64,000 nt of DNA, taken from assembly GCF_004375085.3 (NCBI RefSeq), contig NZ_SNAQ03000001.1, positions 434,001 through 498,000 of the forward strand. The letters are read 5' to 3'. A program made the position numbers and the translations under genes. Position 1 is the stretch's first letter; the number at the start of each line of letters is the position of its first letter. Shown here in pieces: positions 49,238 through 57,986 of this stretch. The DNA comes from Lewinella sp. W8 (GTDB lineage Bacteria > Bacteroidota > Bacteroidia > Chitinophagales > Saprospiraceae). The notes under the pieces were generated by a model. The model was not told the DNA's origin, ran no database searches, and saw only the letters and a list, made by a program, of their open reading frames with translations.

Positions 49238-50230
49238 TCAGAGGTCGCGGACCAGCAGGTTGCAGCCCCGGACATCAGAATGGTCCATTCGCCCCAGGAC
49301 CTCGAAGGTGCCGTTCGGGTGGACTATCCCCAGGTCATCGGTAGCGATGAAGGAGATGGTGTCCAGATTGGCCAGATCAATGAGGTTGAGGGTTCCGGTT
49401 TTCCCGACGGGGGCGGGACTTAGTGGGTCCGTGAGTTGGCGGGCGAAGGCCCTCAGGGTTGGGGCGGGGTAGAAGATGCCGGCTTCCGGGGCGTAGGCCT
49501 GACTGAGCAATTCCGTCATACCGTATTCACTGTGGATGGTAGTGGATTGAAAGGCCCGGCCAAGCCGTTGGTGGAGTTCCGGTCGGGTAAGTTCTCGCCG
49601 GCGGCCCTTCATGCCACCGGTTTCCATGACGAGGGTATGGGCCAGGGATTGGGGGAACTGTTCGGCCAGGTCGAGGAGCGCGAAGCTGACGCCAATCAAT
49701 AGGGGAGGGAGGGTTTCGTCGGTTAATTCCGCCAGGCGGTGGCTCAGTTCCCGGAGGTCGTGGAGGAAAAACCCCGAAGCGGGGTGCTGGCTTCTCTGGA
49801 TGAAGTCATCGGCCATGAACACCAGGCTGGAGCCCGTGCGCTCCAGGTAGGCGGGCAGCAGGGCCAGAACCGCCCGACCCCGCAGCGGGCCATAGATTTC
49901 TTCGAATGCCCGTCGGGCGTTTTCCCGGTACCATGCTTCCGAGCGGAGGAGATGATGGCTGGTGGTGGCTCCCGTAGTACCACTGGAAGTGAAGACTTTG
50001 GCGGGCTCCCAGGTGCCCGATTGCAGTCGATATCGCTTGAAAAGGGAGATGGGCAGAAAGGGAATGTCCGTCAAGCGGCGGACCGAAGGCGGAGAAACAC
50101 GCAACAATTTGAGATATTCGGCGTAAATATTGTTGCAGGCTGCCTGATACCGGAACACCTCCAGGGCGAGTGGCTCGAAGGTGTCGGGACTGACTTCCTG
50201 AATTAGACGCGCGAGTTCTGCTCGATTCAT
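49238..50230 (-). CDS. LuxE/PaaK-like acyl-protein synthetase family protein
   Basis: 330 residues from the ATG at 50230 (MNRAELARLI). It has the adenylating-enzyme type segment VFTSSGTTGATTSHHLL and a later STTIHSEYGMTELLSQAYAP, as in the LuxE family (acyl-protein synthetase) and PaaK relatives. An internal LVMETGGMKGRRREL is also conserved. In Bacteroidota this kind of protein occurs without luciferase genes, and none are here. It probably activates an acyl group, and the substrate is unknown. Confidence 0.85.
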   Translation of the reverse strand: MNRAELARLIQEVSPDTFEPLALEVFRYQAACNNIYAEYLKLLRVSPPSVRRLTDIPFLPISLFKRYRLQSGTWEPAKVFTSSGTTGATTSHHLLRSEAWYRENARRAFEEIYGPLRGRAVLALLPAYLERTGSSLVFMADDFIQRSQHPASGFFLHDLRELSHRLAELTDETLPPLLIGVSFALLDLAEQFPQSLAHTLVMETGGMKGRRRELTRPELHQRLGRAFQSTTIHSEYGMTELLSQAYAPEAGIFYPAPTLRAFARQLTDPLSPAPVGKTGTLNLIDLANLDTISFIATDDLGIVHPNGTFEVLGRMDHSDVRGCNLLVRDL

Positions 50231-50315
50231 CTGGAGGAGGTAAGCAATCGGGTGGCCGTTGTGCATTTTACTGGTTGGCAACATCCATACCACCAAAATT
50301 CATAATCATCTTAGT

Positions 50316-50813
50316 ATGCAATACACCCGATTTGCACTTTGGTTGTTGGCCTGCCTGACGATTGCCTCCTGCGTCAACCCGCCCGAATTCCCAGTGGAGC
50401 CGGTGATTACCTACGAGGGCATGAATAAGAGCGAGATTTATCAGTTCACTAACGGTCCTCTGGATAGTATTACCATCCAGTTTTCCTTTACGGACGGTGA
50501 CGGTGACCTCAGCCAACTCGACAGTGACAGCATTGACATTTTCGTCGAGGACAGTCGCCTGGGCATTCAAACGCCCTTCAGCCTACCCCTGATCCCGGAA
50601 GAAGGAACGGGGAACGGCATCAGTGGGGATATCTTCATCACCATCGTCAATACTACGGGTATCTGCTGCATCTTCAATAACCGGCTTTGCGCGGCGGACG
50701 AGCGTTTCCCCGTGGATACCTTTTCCTACTCCATCCAGATTGTTGACCGCGCGGGGAACTTCAGTAACGTAATCCGGACCGACCCGATCAACATCCTCTG
50801 TTTAGGCCAATAG
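50316..50813 (+). CDS. Hypothetical lipoprotein
   Basis: 165 residues from the ATG at 50316, with lipobox IASC and mature Cys followed by VNPPEFP. The mature part is beta-rich. It has Asp/Gly-rich stretches (FTDGDGDLSQLDSDSIDIF) typical of calcium-binding or cadherin-like segments. Two Cys pairs (GICCIF, LCAADE) could form disulfides. No family can be named. It is divergent from the LuxE-like gene and convergent with the esterase gene. Confidence 0.75.
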   Translation: MQYTRFALWLLACLTIASCVNPPEFPVEPVITYEGMNKSEIYQFTNGPLDSITIQFSFTDGDGDLSQLDSDSIDIFVEDSRLGIQTPFSLPLIPEEGTGNGISGDIFITIVNTTGICCIFNNRLCAADERFPVDTFSYSIQIVDRAGNFSNVIRTDPINILCLGQ

Positions 50814-50829
50814 GGAAACCGGCGGCCCG

Positions 50830-51633
50830 CTAGGGTCGTAATCCCTCCTGAATAAATTCTTTTACTTCTTTTTCCGCCAGCTCGCCGAACATCCATCTTC
50901 CGGCGTCCAGATGGGTGCCACCGGGCAGGGTATGGAATTGCACGCGATGCCCGGTTCGTCGTAGGGCCTCCGCAAATACCTGTGAGTGTTCGTAGCTGAC
51001 GGTGGCATCGGCCGTTCCGTGCAGCAAGTACCAGGCGAGGTCCGCCCTAGCTGGGGAGGGCAGCTGCTGCACGGGATCAAGTGTCGGGTAACGGGAGAAG
51101 AGCGCGGGTGGCCAGAGATGGGCAAACGAAGTGGGGGCCGCACATATGAGGGCTTTGTGGGGTGTGGATGACCAGCCGGCGCTCGTCCACCATTCCGGAT
51201 GACAAGCGAGCAGGGCGGCCAGGTGTCCGCCGGCACTGATGCCGCCAAGGTGGAGGGCCCCTACATCCGCGGAGACGGCGGCGTGGGAGATGGCCGCCCG
51301 GCAATCATCCACGATGTCGGGTAGCCAGACCCGGGGAGGTCTGCGATAACTGGGCATCAGCACCCGAAAGCCCTTCTCTAGCCAGGGAATGGCCGCGGGA
51401 ATGAAGGTTTCCGGACGTCCGAAAGTCCAGGCGCCGCCATGAAAGTAGAAAGCATGTCGATCGGGTCGAGCCGGGCCGGCGGCGGGTAGAATTTCCAGAT
51501 AGTATTGCCGGGAATGCTTTCCGTAGGGGACGGTATTGACCCGGATGTCCATTTGTGCGCGTGTCCGGTGACAGGCCCGCCAGTAGGCGGGTAACTGCAG
51601 GGCGTTAAAAATGGCTGAATGCCGGAAGTCCAT
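50830..51633 (-). CDS. Alpha/beta hydrolase (esterase/lipase type)
   Basis: 267 residues from the ATG at 51633 (MDFRHSAIFNAL). The oxyanion-hole motif is YFHGGAWTFG, the nucleophile elbow GGISAGGHLAALL, and a C-terminal GGTHLDAG provides the His. These are features of the HGG-type esterases in the hormone-sensitive lipase group. No signal peptide is seen. The substrate is unknown. The start codons of this gene and the large CHAT gene are only 33 bp apart, so they share a promoter region. Confidence 0.88.
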   Translation of the reverse strand: MDFRHSAIFNALQLPAYWRACHRTRAQMDIRVNTVPYGKHSRQYYLEILPAAGPARPDRHAFYFHGGAWTFGRPETFIPAAIPWLEKGFRVLMPSYRRPPRVWLPDIVDDCRAAISHAAVSADVGALHLGGISAGGHLAALLACHPEWWTSAGWSSTPHKALICAAPTSFAHLWPPALFSRYPTLDPVQQLPSPARADLAWYLLHGTADATVSYEHSQVFAEALRRTGHRVQFHTLPGGTHLDAGRWMFGELAEKEVKEFIQEGLRP

Positions 51634-51666
51634 CAAAAATATGGCGTAATTTGCTTCGTCCCCCCT

Positions 51667-54630
51667 ATGTTGAAGAGAACACAATTACACAACTACTCCA
51701 GGACGTTTTGGTTGATGCTGCTCCTTCTGATCAGCATGGCACCTGCGGTGACCGCCCAAACGGATGATGGCGCCAGTCTGGAGGTGCTGATTGATCAGTA
51801 TTATAATCAGGAATATGCTGCGGCAGCCCGGAAGTTTCCCACGCTGCTGCGGAAACTGCGCCGGCAGGAGCCATCAGCGATCCAGGCTAAGGCGGAGCTG
51901 TACTACGGGGAGTGCCTGTATGAACTTGGCCAGTATGATGCCGCTGCGGAACAATTTCTGGCCAGTGAGCGCTTGGTCAAATCGGCGGGGATTGATTCCA
52001 CTCAGCTCGATTTTTACTACCTCATCCTGCAGGCACTGGGCACTTCCTATGGCCACCGTTCTCCGGAGGGAGTTGCCTATTTTGAACGGATGGCGAATTA
52101 TGTCTACGCCCATCAGGCCGATGACGCCAAGGCCGTGGCGGACGTCAAGTATGCGGAAGGAATGATGGCCGCTCATCGGGGGGAGGAGGACCTGGCCATC
52201 CGGAAAACGGAGGAGTCGCTGGCCATCGGAGAGGCAGTGTTCACCCCGTTGGACTTCTGGTCGGCCTACAATAATTTGGCCGTACTGTACGCCGATCAAC
52301 AGGACTATGAGAAGGCGCTTTCTACGCAGCGAATGGCCTTATTGTGGGCTACGGCTCCCCGGGATTCCATTGAAGGCTTGTTTAATGAGGTCCTGCTACG
52401 GCTGGAACTGTTTGAGCTGACCGAGGCTGAGCGCATTTTGGCTAAGGCAGGTCGGTTAGTTGAGCAAGAAACGGCCCCGTCAGATAAAGAACGACTTACT
52501 TTCCACTCCTACTCGGTGCTACTTTACAGTACCCTGGGGGATGACGAGAATTTTGCGCGGTCGCTGGATGCCATGGGCACCTTTTTTGCCAGGTACCCCG
52601 AATTCAAGCGGAGTAATCGCTACCAGCGGTACTGTAATTTTCGGGCCAGCTACCACCTTTTGGCCCGTCGGGATAGTGTAGCAATGGAATGGATTGCGCG
52701 AGGGGCAGAAGCTCAGGATATTTCGGAGTTCGACTATGACCTGTTTACCTCCCGTTTGCTGCTTCAGGCTAAAGCACTGGTTCGGAGGGGGGATTTTGAA
52801 GCTGCCGCCAATAACTTTTTTTATTTGTTAGCCTTTGAAACGGACCCCCGGATAGATTACCGCGTGCCTAAACCCCTACACGACTTTTCCCAAGACCCTC
52901 TTCCCGCCAACCTACGCGTCCTTAAACTACTGACCGAGCGCTCCGCCATGTTTTCCCGTTGGGGGCTGGACACGAAGGACCAGATTTACGACCAGTACGC
53001 CAAACGGGACATTGCCCTTGCGGATAGTCTACTGAAGGTTATTCGTCGAGAGGCCGATCAGGCAGCCTTTCGCCGTCAGTTGGATGAGGCGGCGCTGGAA
53101 TTGAGAAAAATTGAAGTGGGCGTAGCCTGGCGGAGTTACCGTCGTCAGGCAAATGCTGAAGACTTGCGGGTGGCGCTTGACGCCAGCGAAAGAATAAAGT
53201 ATCTCGGCATCACCGAAGCGCTACACTTCAATAAAATGCAATTGCTCTCCGAGCGGGGAGGTGCATTGCTGATGGCGGAAAAAGAGGATCGAAAAATTCT
53301 GGACTCTCTGACCCGACTGGTCGGAAACTTGGAGCTGGACCGTAGTCGATTGCCCGGTCTTGAGCGGGCGGTCAAGGAGGTTCGTTCCCGGCAGGACGCC
53401 CGCATGGACTCTCTCCGTTTCGCGAATGATGGCTACCTGGAGGAGCGAGCAAATTTTGGCCGGGTAAGCCTGGAGGATATTCGTCAGAATATTCTCCGGG
53501 AGGATGAGGTGCTCCTGCACTTCGTCGATCAGGATAGTCTGGTGTACATCATCATGGTTTCTGCGGAGCGGACCGGATTTACCCGGGTCCGGATTCCGGG
53601 AGGATTAAATAACCGGATTCCGGCATTGTTGGAGGACATGCGGGCAGAGGACAATCGCGTATACGAGCAGTTACACGACTTTTACGTCCAGCTCATTGCG
53701 CCCTTCGAGGTAGACGTACGGAGTAGGGACCTGGTCATTGTCCCGGACGGTAATCTGGGATACTTACCCTTTGGCGCGCTGTTGATGGAGGCTCCCCGGG
53801 AGGGGGAGTCCAGCATGGACTACGCCTATCTGATCAAAAATGGAGCCATCCGTCATCTGTTCAACATGCGTTCGGGGCAGCTTTACGAGGAAGTAAGACC
53901 AGCTGCGCCGGATCGGGAGATGGCGGCCTTCATGCCCTTTATCGACCGGGGGTATGCGGATATGCCAGCACTCCCCTTCAGTGCGCTCTCTGCGGACTAT
54001 CTGGAGGAGTTATTGGGAGAAGAGGTTAAAATTACCCGGGGAGAAGCCGCCCGGGAGGCGGCCTTCTGGGATCTGGCACCACGTGCCAGAGTACTCCATA
54101 TCGGCACCCATACCCGCATCAATAACGAGCAACCTGAGGCATCCGGCCTTTATTTCTTTCCCGATACCGGAGAAGAGGTAGCCCTGATCGATGCCCAGGA
54201 AATATCGAACAGCTCTTTGCCAGCGGATTTGGCGTTCGTGTCGGCCTGCGAATCCGCCAACGGCCGCTTATTCAAAGGTCGGGGTATTGCGAATCTGGCT
54301 CAGGCATTCGCTACGGCGGGCGTCGGTAACCTGGTGGTCAACCTATGGGAGGTCGGAGACGAAACCTCCTTTTACCTACAAAAAGATTTTTACGAAGGCA
54401 TTTACGAATTGGGGTTGCCTAAACACCAGGCCCTGCAGCGCGCCCAACTCGAATACCTAGAGCGAAGTGGGGATGGCGTTCATCCCGCCAACTGGGCGAC
54501 GATGATTTATATCGGAAATGCCGACCCACTGGCCGGGCAGAACCCTATCTGGCCGTTGATGCTGCTGGGAGGGCTGGTAATTGGAGCGGTGATACTCCTA
54601 GGCCTTTCTAAGGTCCGCCAAAAGTCTTGA
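51667..54630 (+). CDS. CHAT-domain protein with TPR-like repeats, signal peptide and C-terminal membrane anchor
   Basis: 987 residues from the ATG at 51667, which keeps the signal peptide (LMLLLLISMAPAVTAQ). Residues 35-500 are helical TPR-like repeats. The CHAT protease domain occupies about 660-950: the catalytic His is in RVLHIGTHTRI (His 815) and the Cys in FVSACESANGRLFKGRG (Cys 861). ANLAQAFATAGVGNLVVNLWEV is also typical. A last helix (WPLMLLGGLVIGAVILLGL, about 955-980) anchors it. CHAT domains are caspase-like proteases. The 3' end overlaps the convergent TPR gene by 33 bases. Confidence 0.92.
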   Translation: MLKRTQLHNYSRTFWLMLLLLISMAPAVTAQTDDGASLEVLIDQYYNQEYAAAARKFPTLLRKLRRQEPSAIQAKAELYYGECLYELGQYDAAAEQFLASERLVKSAGIDSTQLDFYYLILQALGTSYGHRSPEGVAYFERMANYVYAHQADDAKAVADVKYAEGMMAAHRGEEDLAIRKTEESLAIGEAVFTPLDFWSAYNNLAVLYADQQDYEKALSTQRMALLWATAPRDSIEGLFNEVLLRLELFELTEAERILAKAGRLVEQETAPSDKERLTFHSYSVLLYSTLGDDENFARSLDAMGTFFARYPEFKRSNRYQRYCNFRASYHLLARRDSVAMEWIARGAEAQDISEFDYDLFTSRLLLQAKALVRRGDFEAAANNFFYLLAFETDPRIDYRVPKPLHDFSQDPLPANLRVLKLLTERSAMFSRWGLDTKDQIYDQYAKRDIALADSLLKVIRREADQAAFRRQLDEAALELRKIEVGVAWRSYRRQANAEDLRVALDASERIKYLGITEALHFNKMQLLSERGGALLMAEKEDRKILDSLTRLVGNLELDRSRLPGLERAVKEVRSRQDARMDSLRFANDGYLEERANFGRVSLEDIRQNILREDEVLLHFVDQDSLVYIIMVSAERTGFTRVRIPGGLNNRIPALLEDMRAEDNRVYEQLHDFYVQLIAPFEVDVRSRDLVIVPDGNLGYLPFGALLMEAPREGESSMDYAYLIKNGAIRHLFNMRSGQLYEEVRPAAPDREMAAFMPFIDRGYADMPALPFSALSADYLEELLGEEVKITRGEAAREAAFWDLAPRARVLHIGTHTRINNEQPEASGLYFFPDTGEEVALIDAQEISNSSLPADLAFVSACESANGRLFKGRGIANLAQAFATAGVGNLVVNLWEVGDETSFYLQKDFYEGIYELGLPKHQALQRAQLEYLERSGDGVHPANWATMIYIGNADPLAGQNPIWPLMLLGGLVIGAVILLGLSKVRQKS

Positions 54631-55290
54631 GGTAGCTTTGCCCATTTTATCCCTGATGCCCGACACTGCTTCCAGGTGAGGAATGGCTTTTTGGGGCTCC
54701 CGATTGTCCAGGTAGGCCAATCCGATGACGTAATGACACTTTCGGTAAAGGGCATCGGTCGTGGGAAGTGAGGCCAGAAGGGGAGTAAGGAGTTGAATGG
54801 CTTTCTGCGGGGCACCTCCTAACCAGTAGGCGCTTCCCTCATAAAATTGAAAGAGCGGTTGATTATCCGGATCGGCATCGGCGGCTAGCTCATGCCATAG
54901 TTCCGCTGCTTCAAGCGCTGCCCCACCGTGGTAGAGCCTCATCGCTTTGGTAATGAGGGCTGCTTGATTGCCGCCAGAGATTTCGGGTTCTACCTCCCCC
55001 CGCTTTACGCTCAGGGTTTCCGTACTGAAGGGTTGGCGGAGCTCATCCGCTAAAGCCAGATAGCTATCCTGCTGGGTTCCGCGGAAGAGGAAGGCACAAA
55101 CCAGGACCACGATAATGGACGCTGCGATGGAAAAGAGTGTGCGATAGCGAAGCGGACGGTGTTTTCGGAACTGGGCATCAAGGCCACGGCGCACATTGCG
55201 GTGACTATGGGCAAAGTTTTCGAACTTTTGCTGACCCGCCGCGGCGAAGCGGTCGAATTCAGCGGGATCAAAATCGTTCCGGGAAGACAT
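54598..55290 (-). CDS. TPR-like membrane protein next to an ECF sigma gene (putative anti-sigma)
   Basis: 230 residues with no signal peptide. The N-terminal 50 residues are charged and probably cytoplasmic (NDFDPAEFDRFAAAGQ). A single helix, TLFSIAASIIVVLVCAFLF, lies at about 51-70. The remainder is helical with TPR-like patterns (NQPLFQFYEGSAYWLGGAPQK, ALYRKCHYVIGLAYLDN). It follows the sigma factor gene after 71 bases. The layout is the same as an anti-sigma factor, which is inference. Its end overlaps the CHAT gene. Confidence 0.8.
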   Translation of the reverse strand: MSSRNDFDPAEFDRFAAAGQQKFENFAHSHRNVRRGLDAQFRKHRPLRYRTLFSIAASIIVVLVCAFLFRGTQQDSYLALADELRQPFSTETLSVKRGEVEPEISGGNQAALITKAMRLYHGGAALEAAELWHELAADADPDNQPLFQFYEGSAYWLGGAPQKAIQLLTPLLASLPTTDALYRKCHYVIGLAYLDNREPQKAIPHLEAVSGIRDKMGKATSRLLADLRKA

Positions 55291-55361
55291 CTCTACGTTT
55301 AGTTTCTGGAAGGTCGGTAGCTAAAGGGGGAGGAGACCTGGGTCAGGGTAAACGCGTCGGG

Positions 55362-55922
55362 TCAGAGGGTTTGACATCGCCGACGCAGGGTTTTTTTTGC
55401 TCCGTTTAAATAATTATACACGGAAGTTACGGGCCATTGGTGCAGTTGTGCGATTTCTTCGGCCGATTGTTCGTGAAGAAATCTTGCCACGATAACTATC
55501 CGTTGTTCTTCCTTAAGACGAGTAACTTCCCTAATTAGGATGTTCCACCGTGGATCTTTTTGAAAATCGTACGCTGGGGTTCCTTCTTCCTGGGTGGGTT
55601 CAAGCCGGACCTCTTCCCAGAAGTCGTTCATTTTGCGGTCATTGGACCGCAAAATATCCAGGTAACGATTCCTGGCGGCGGTGACTAACCAGGGGAGGAT
55701 TTTTTCAACGGTTTCGCCGTTCTTAATCTTTTCGCTAAGCTTGGTGAAGGCAATGATGCAGACATCTTCGGCATCGCGGTCATCCTTTGAATAGTTGCGG
55801 ATGTAGGCCAGGAGGTCTTTATCGTACTTTTCGTAAATCCGTTGAAAAGCCTTGCCACTTCCTTTACGGTAATGGGCCTGTAGCTCCTCGTCAGTATAGG
55901 TCTGCCGACGATTGAATTTCAT
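55362..55922 (-). CDS. ECF-type RNA polymerase sigma factor
   Basis: 186 residues with sigma region 2 (about 27-97: EKYDKDLLAYIRNYSKDDRD, DAEDVCIIAFTKL) and region 4 (about 128-182: LKEEQRIVIVARFLHEQSAE, then WPVTSVYNYLNGAKKTLRRR). The linker between them is longer than in most ECF factors. It is the first gene of a two-gene unit with the TPR membrane protein. It is distinct from the sigma factor at 2151. Confidence 0.9.
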   Translation of the reverse strand: MKFNRRQTYTDEELQAHYRKGSGKAFQRIYEKYDKDLLAYIRNYSKDDRDAEDVCIIAFTKLSEKIKNGETVEKILPWLVTAARNRYLDILRSNDRKMNDFWEEVRLEPTQEEGTPAYDFQKDPRWNILIREVTRLKEEQRIVIVARFLHEQSAEEIAQLHQWPVTSVYNYLNGAKKTLRRRCQTL

Positions 55923-56154
55923 CGTAGGGCAAGAACGTTTAGGGTGTAATGTGAATATTCACGGTGTCTATCTCCCCGTAAAAGGGATTTAGGGGGGGAA
56001 TTGTTTCCAGGAAGAAACAGATATTCCTATTGCCCAGTAAGTTAACGCACTTTATCGGTATTCTGCTTCCTAATGCCGTTGAACTTTTCCCGAATAATAA
56101 AGCCGACGCTCAATGGGAGGAGCGATGAAAAAAGATTCGCACCAACCGGTAGGA

Positions 56155-57822
56155 CTAGGGATGAGCGGGCCGTTGGTAAAATGAAAAACCACCCTTTTGG
56201 TAGAGTAGGACAGCGTCGGGCACTTCTCTGAGTACCTGATCGGTTTTTCTTAGCGGACTGCTGAAGAAGAGCGGTTTATCAATGGGCCCATGGAATCTCC
56301 AGTGTCGGTCAGTCTGACCGTATTCGTAGACTTCCGGTTGGACTTCGGAATAAAACCAGTGGGCGTAAGATTTATGGTAGGCCGTACCCACGTACACGTC
56401 CGAAGTTCGGAGACCCTGGAAAAATTCAGTAAGCGCTCCCTGAGAGTACGTCTGGATTCTGCCGGTGAAACTCCACAGGCCCGCGGCGGTAAACAAGACC
56501 ATTCCCGCCAGGTAGATCGCTGCCAGGTTCGGCAGACTGCGTTTTTTGAGTCGGAGAACTGCTACCAATTGACCAATAATCAGGAGGAACGGCAAAATGG
56601 TGTACCAGGGCCAGGGTACGTTCATGGCGAGTCTGGAGATCAGTTCCGGGTCCTGGCTCGTGCTGGCAAGCGCACTGGACTGCCAACCAATAATCGGAAG
56701 GAGCAGACTCGCCAGGGCAAAGAGGCACAGGATCGTTGTCCCCGTGCGGGACAGCCAGGTAGGTGCATCAATCGAGCTACTCGTATGGGTGACCCACCTG
56801 GCCGCAAACCAGGCAATGGGGAAGTAGGCGAGGCTTGAGTAATGGACGATTTTGGTGTTGACAATGCTGAACAGGATCAGTACCACCCAAAAGAGGATAC
56901 GCATGCCCCGGTCAAGCTTATGGATGGTCTTGTCATCTGATGGATTGAATCGATTCGTCAGTCCCGGTATGGCAAAAATGCTGGCGGGGAAACACCCGAT
57001 CAGGAGCACTACGACGTGATAGCCGGGAAAACCGCCATGTCCGGCATCTTCCCGGGAGAATAGTCGCCACTGATAATCAAGGAAGTCCATGACCAGCTGC
57101 CCACCATCCTCCTGCCACAGTAATCCGATCCAGATCAAAGACGGCAACAAACTTAACAAACCAAAGGACAGGTAGCGGAGGCTGCGTTTCCCGCGATCAT
57201 CCCTATCCATAATGAGTAATACCAGACAGCATAGGCCGGCAATCAATCCCGCGGCGGGGCCTTTGGTCAGTACCGCCAGTCCAAGCCAGCCCCCCGCCCA
57301 GAAAATATTCCCCCAGGCGGGAACGGCATTGCGAAAAACCGGCCACAACCCGAGCAGGATGAACAGGTTGAACCAGGGGTCGATGATGCCAGAACGAAAA
57401 TAAAGTTGGGGAAGCAGGCTGAGCCCCATGAAGGCCATCCACCAGTAGGCAAGCTTATAAGCAGACGCCCTTCCACCGAGGTGCCAGAGCGAGAGCAGCG
57501 TCAGGGCACCGCAAATAACGTTGGGCAAGCGGGCGCCGAAGGGCCCCGTGCCAACCAGCTTAAAGGCCGATAATTGCATCCAGGCAAAAAGCGGTGGCTT
57601 CTCGTGAAAGGGCACGTAATTAATGCGGGGTTGGAGGTAATCACCAGTGACCTGCATCTCGCGTGCGATCTCCGCAAAATTGATTTCGTCCCAGTCAAAA
57701 AGAGCTACCTCCCCCAGCCCCAGGGAGAGGAAAAGAGCGTAGGCAATAAGACAGAGGCAAACCTTCAACCAGGGGGAGAGACCCGTAGGATGACGATTTA
57801 GGATTATTTTTTTTTGTTTCAT
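56155..57822 (-). CDS. Glycosyltransferase family 39 / ArnT-like membrane protein
   Basis: 555 residues with about eleven membrane helices. The GT39-type motif in the first outer loop is LFDWDEINFAE (about 41-51), followed by HEKPPLFAWM (about 73-82), typical of dolichyl/undecaprenyl-phosphate mannose or aminoarabinose transferases. It should transfer a sugar from a polyprenyl phosphate to lipid A or a protein in the periplasm. The acceptor is unknown. It is a single gene. Confidence 0.88.
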   Translation of the reverse strand: MKQKKIILNRHPTGLSPWLKVCLCLIAYALFLSLGLGEVALFDWDEINFAEIAREMQVTGDYLQPRINYVPFHEKPPLFAWMQLSAFKLVGTGPFGARLPNVICGALTLLSLWHLGGRASAYKLAYWWMAFMGLSLLPQLYFRSGIIDPWFNLFILLGLWPVFRNAVPAWGNIFWAGGWLGLAVLTKGPAAGLIAGLCCLVLLIMDRDDRGKRSLRYLSFGLLSLLPSLIWIGLLWQEDGGQLVMDFLDYQWRLFSREDAGHGGFPGYHVVVLLIGCFPASIFAIPGLTNRFNPSDDKTIHKLDRGMRILFWVVLILFSIVNTKIVHYSSLAYFPIAWFAARWVTHTSSSIDAPTWLSRTGTTILCLFALASLLLPIIGWQSSALASTSQDPELISRLAMNVPWPWYTILPFLLIIGQLVAVLRLKKRSLPNLAAIYLAGMVLFTAAGLWSFTGRIQTYSQGALTEFFQGLRTSDVYVGTAYHKSYAHWFYSEVQPEVYEYGQTDRHWRFHGPIDKPLFFSSPLRKTDQVLREVPDAVLLYQKGGFSFYQRPAHP

Positions 57823-57986
57823 CCCTGTGACTTGTCTTGAAGTGTTACGTCAAGAATGCGTAAGTTTGGAAAGTACCGAGCTATCTATCTGCATTGTTTT
57901 GGATAACTCAGATTGTGAACACGGACTTTTTGGTACAATGTAACTTACCCTAGTGACTACTCAAACATCCATCCAACCAACCATCC

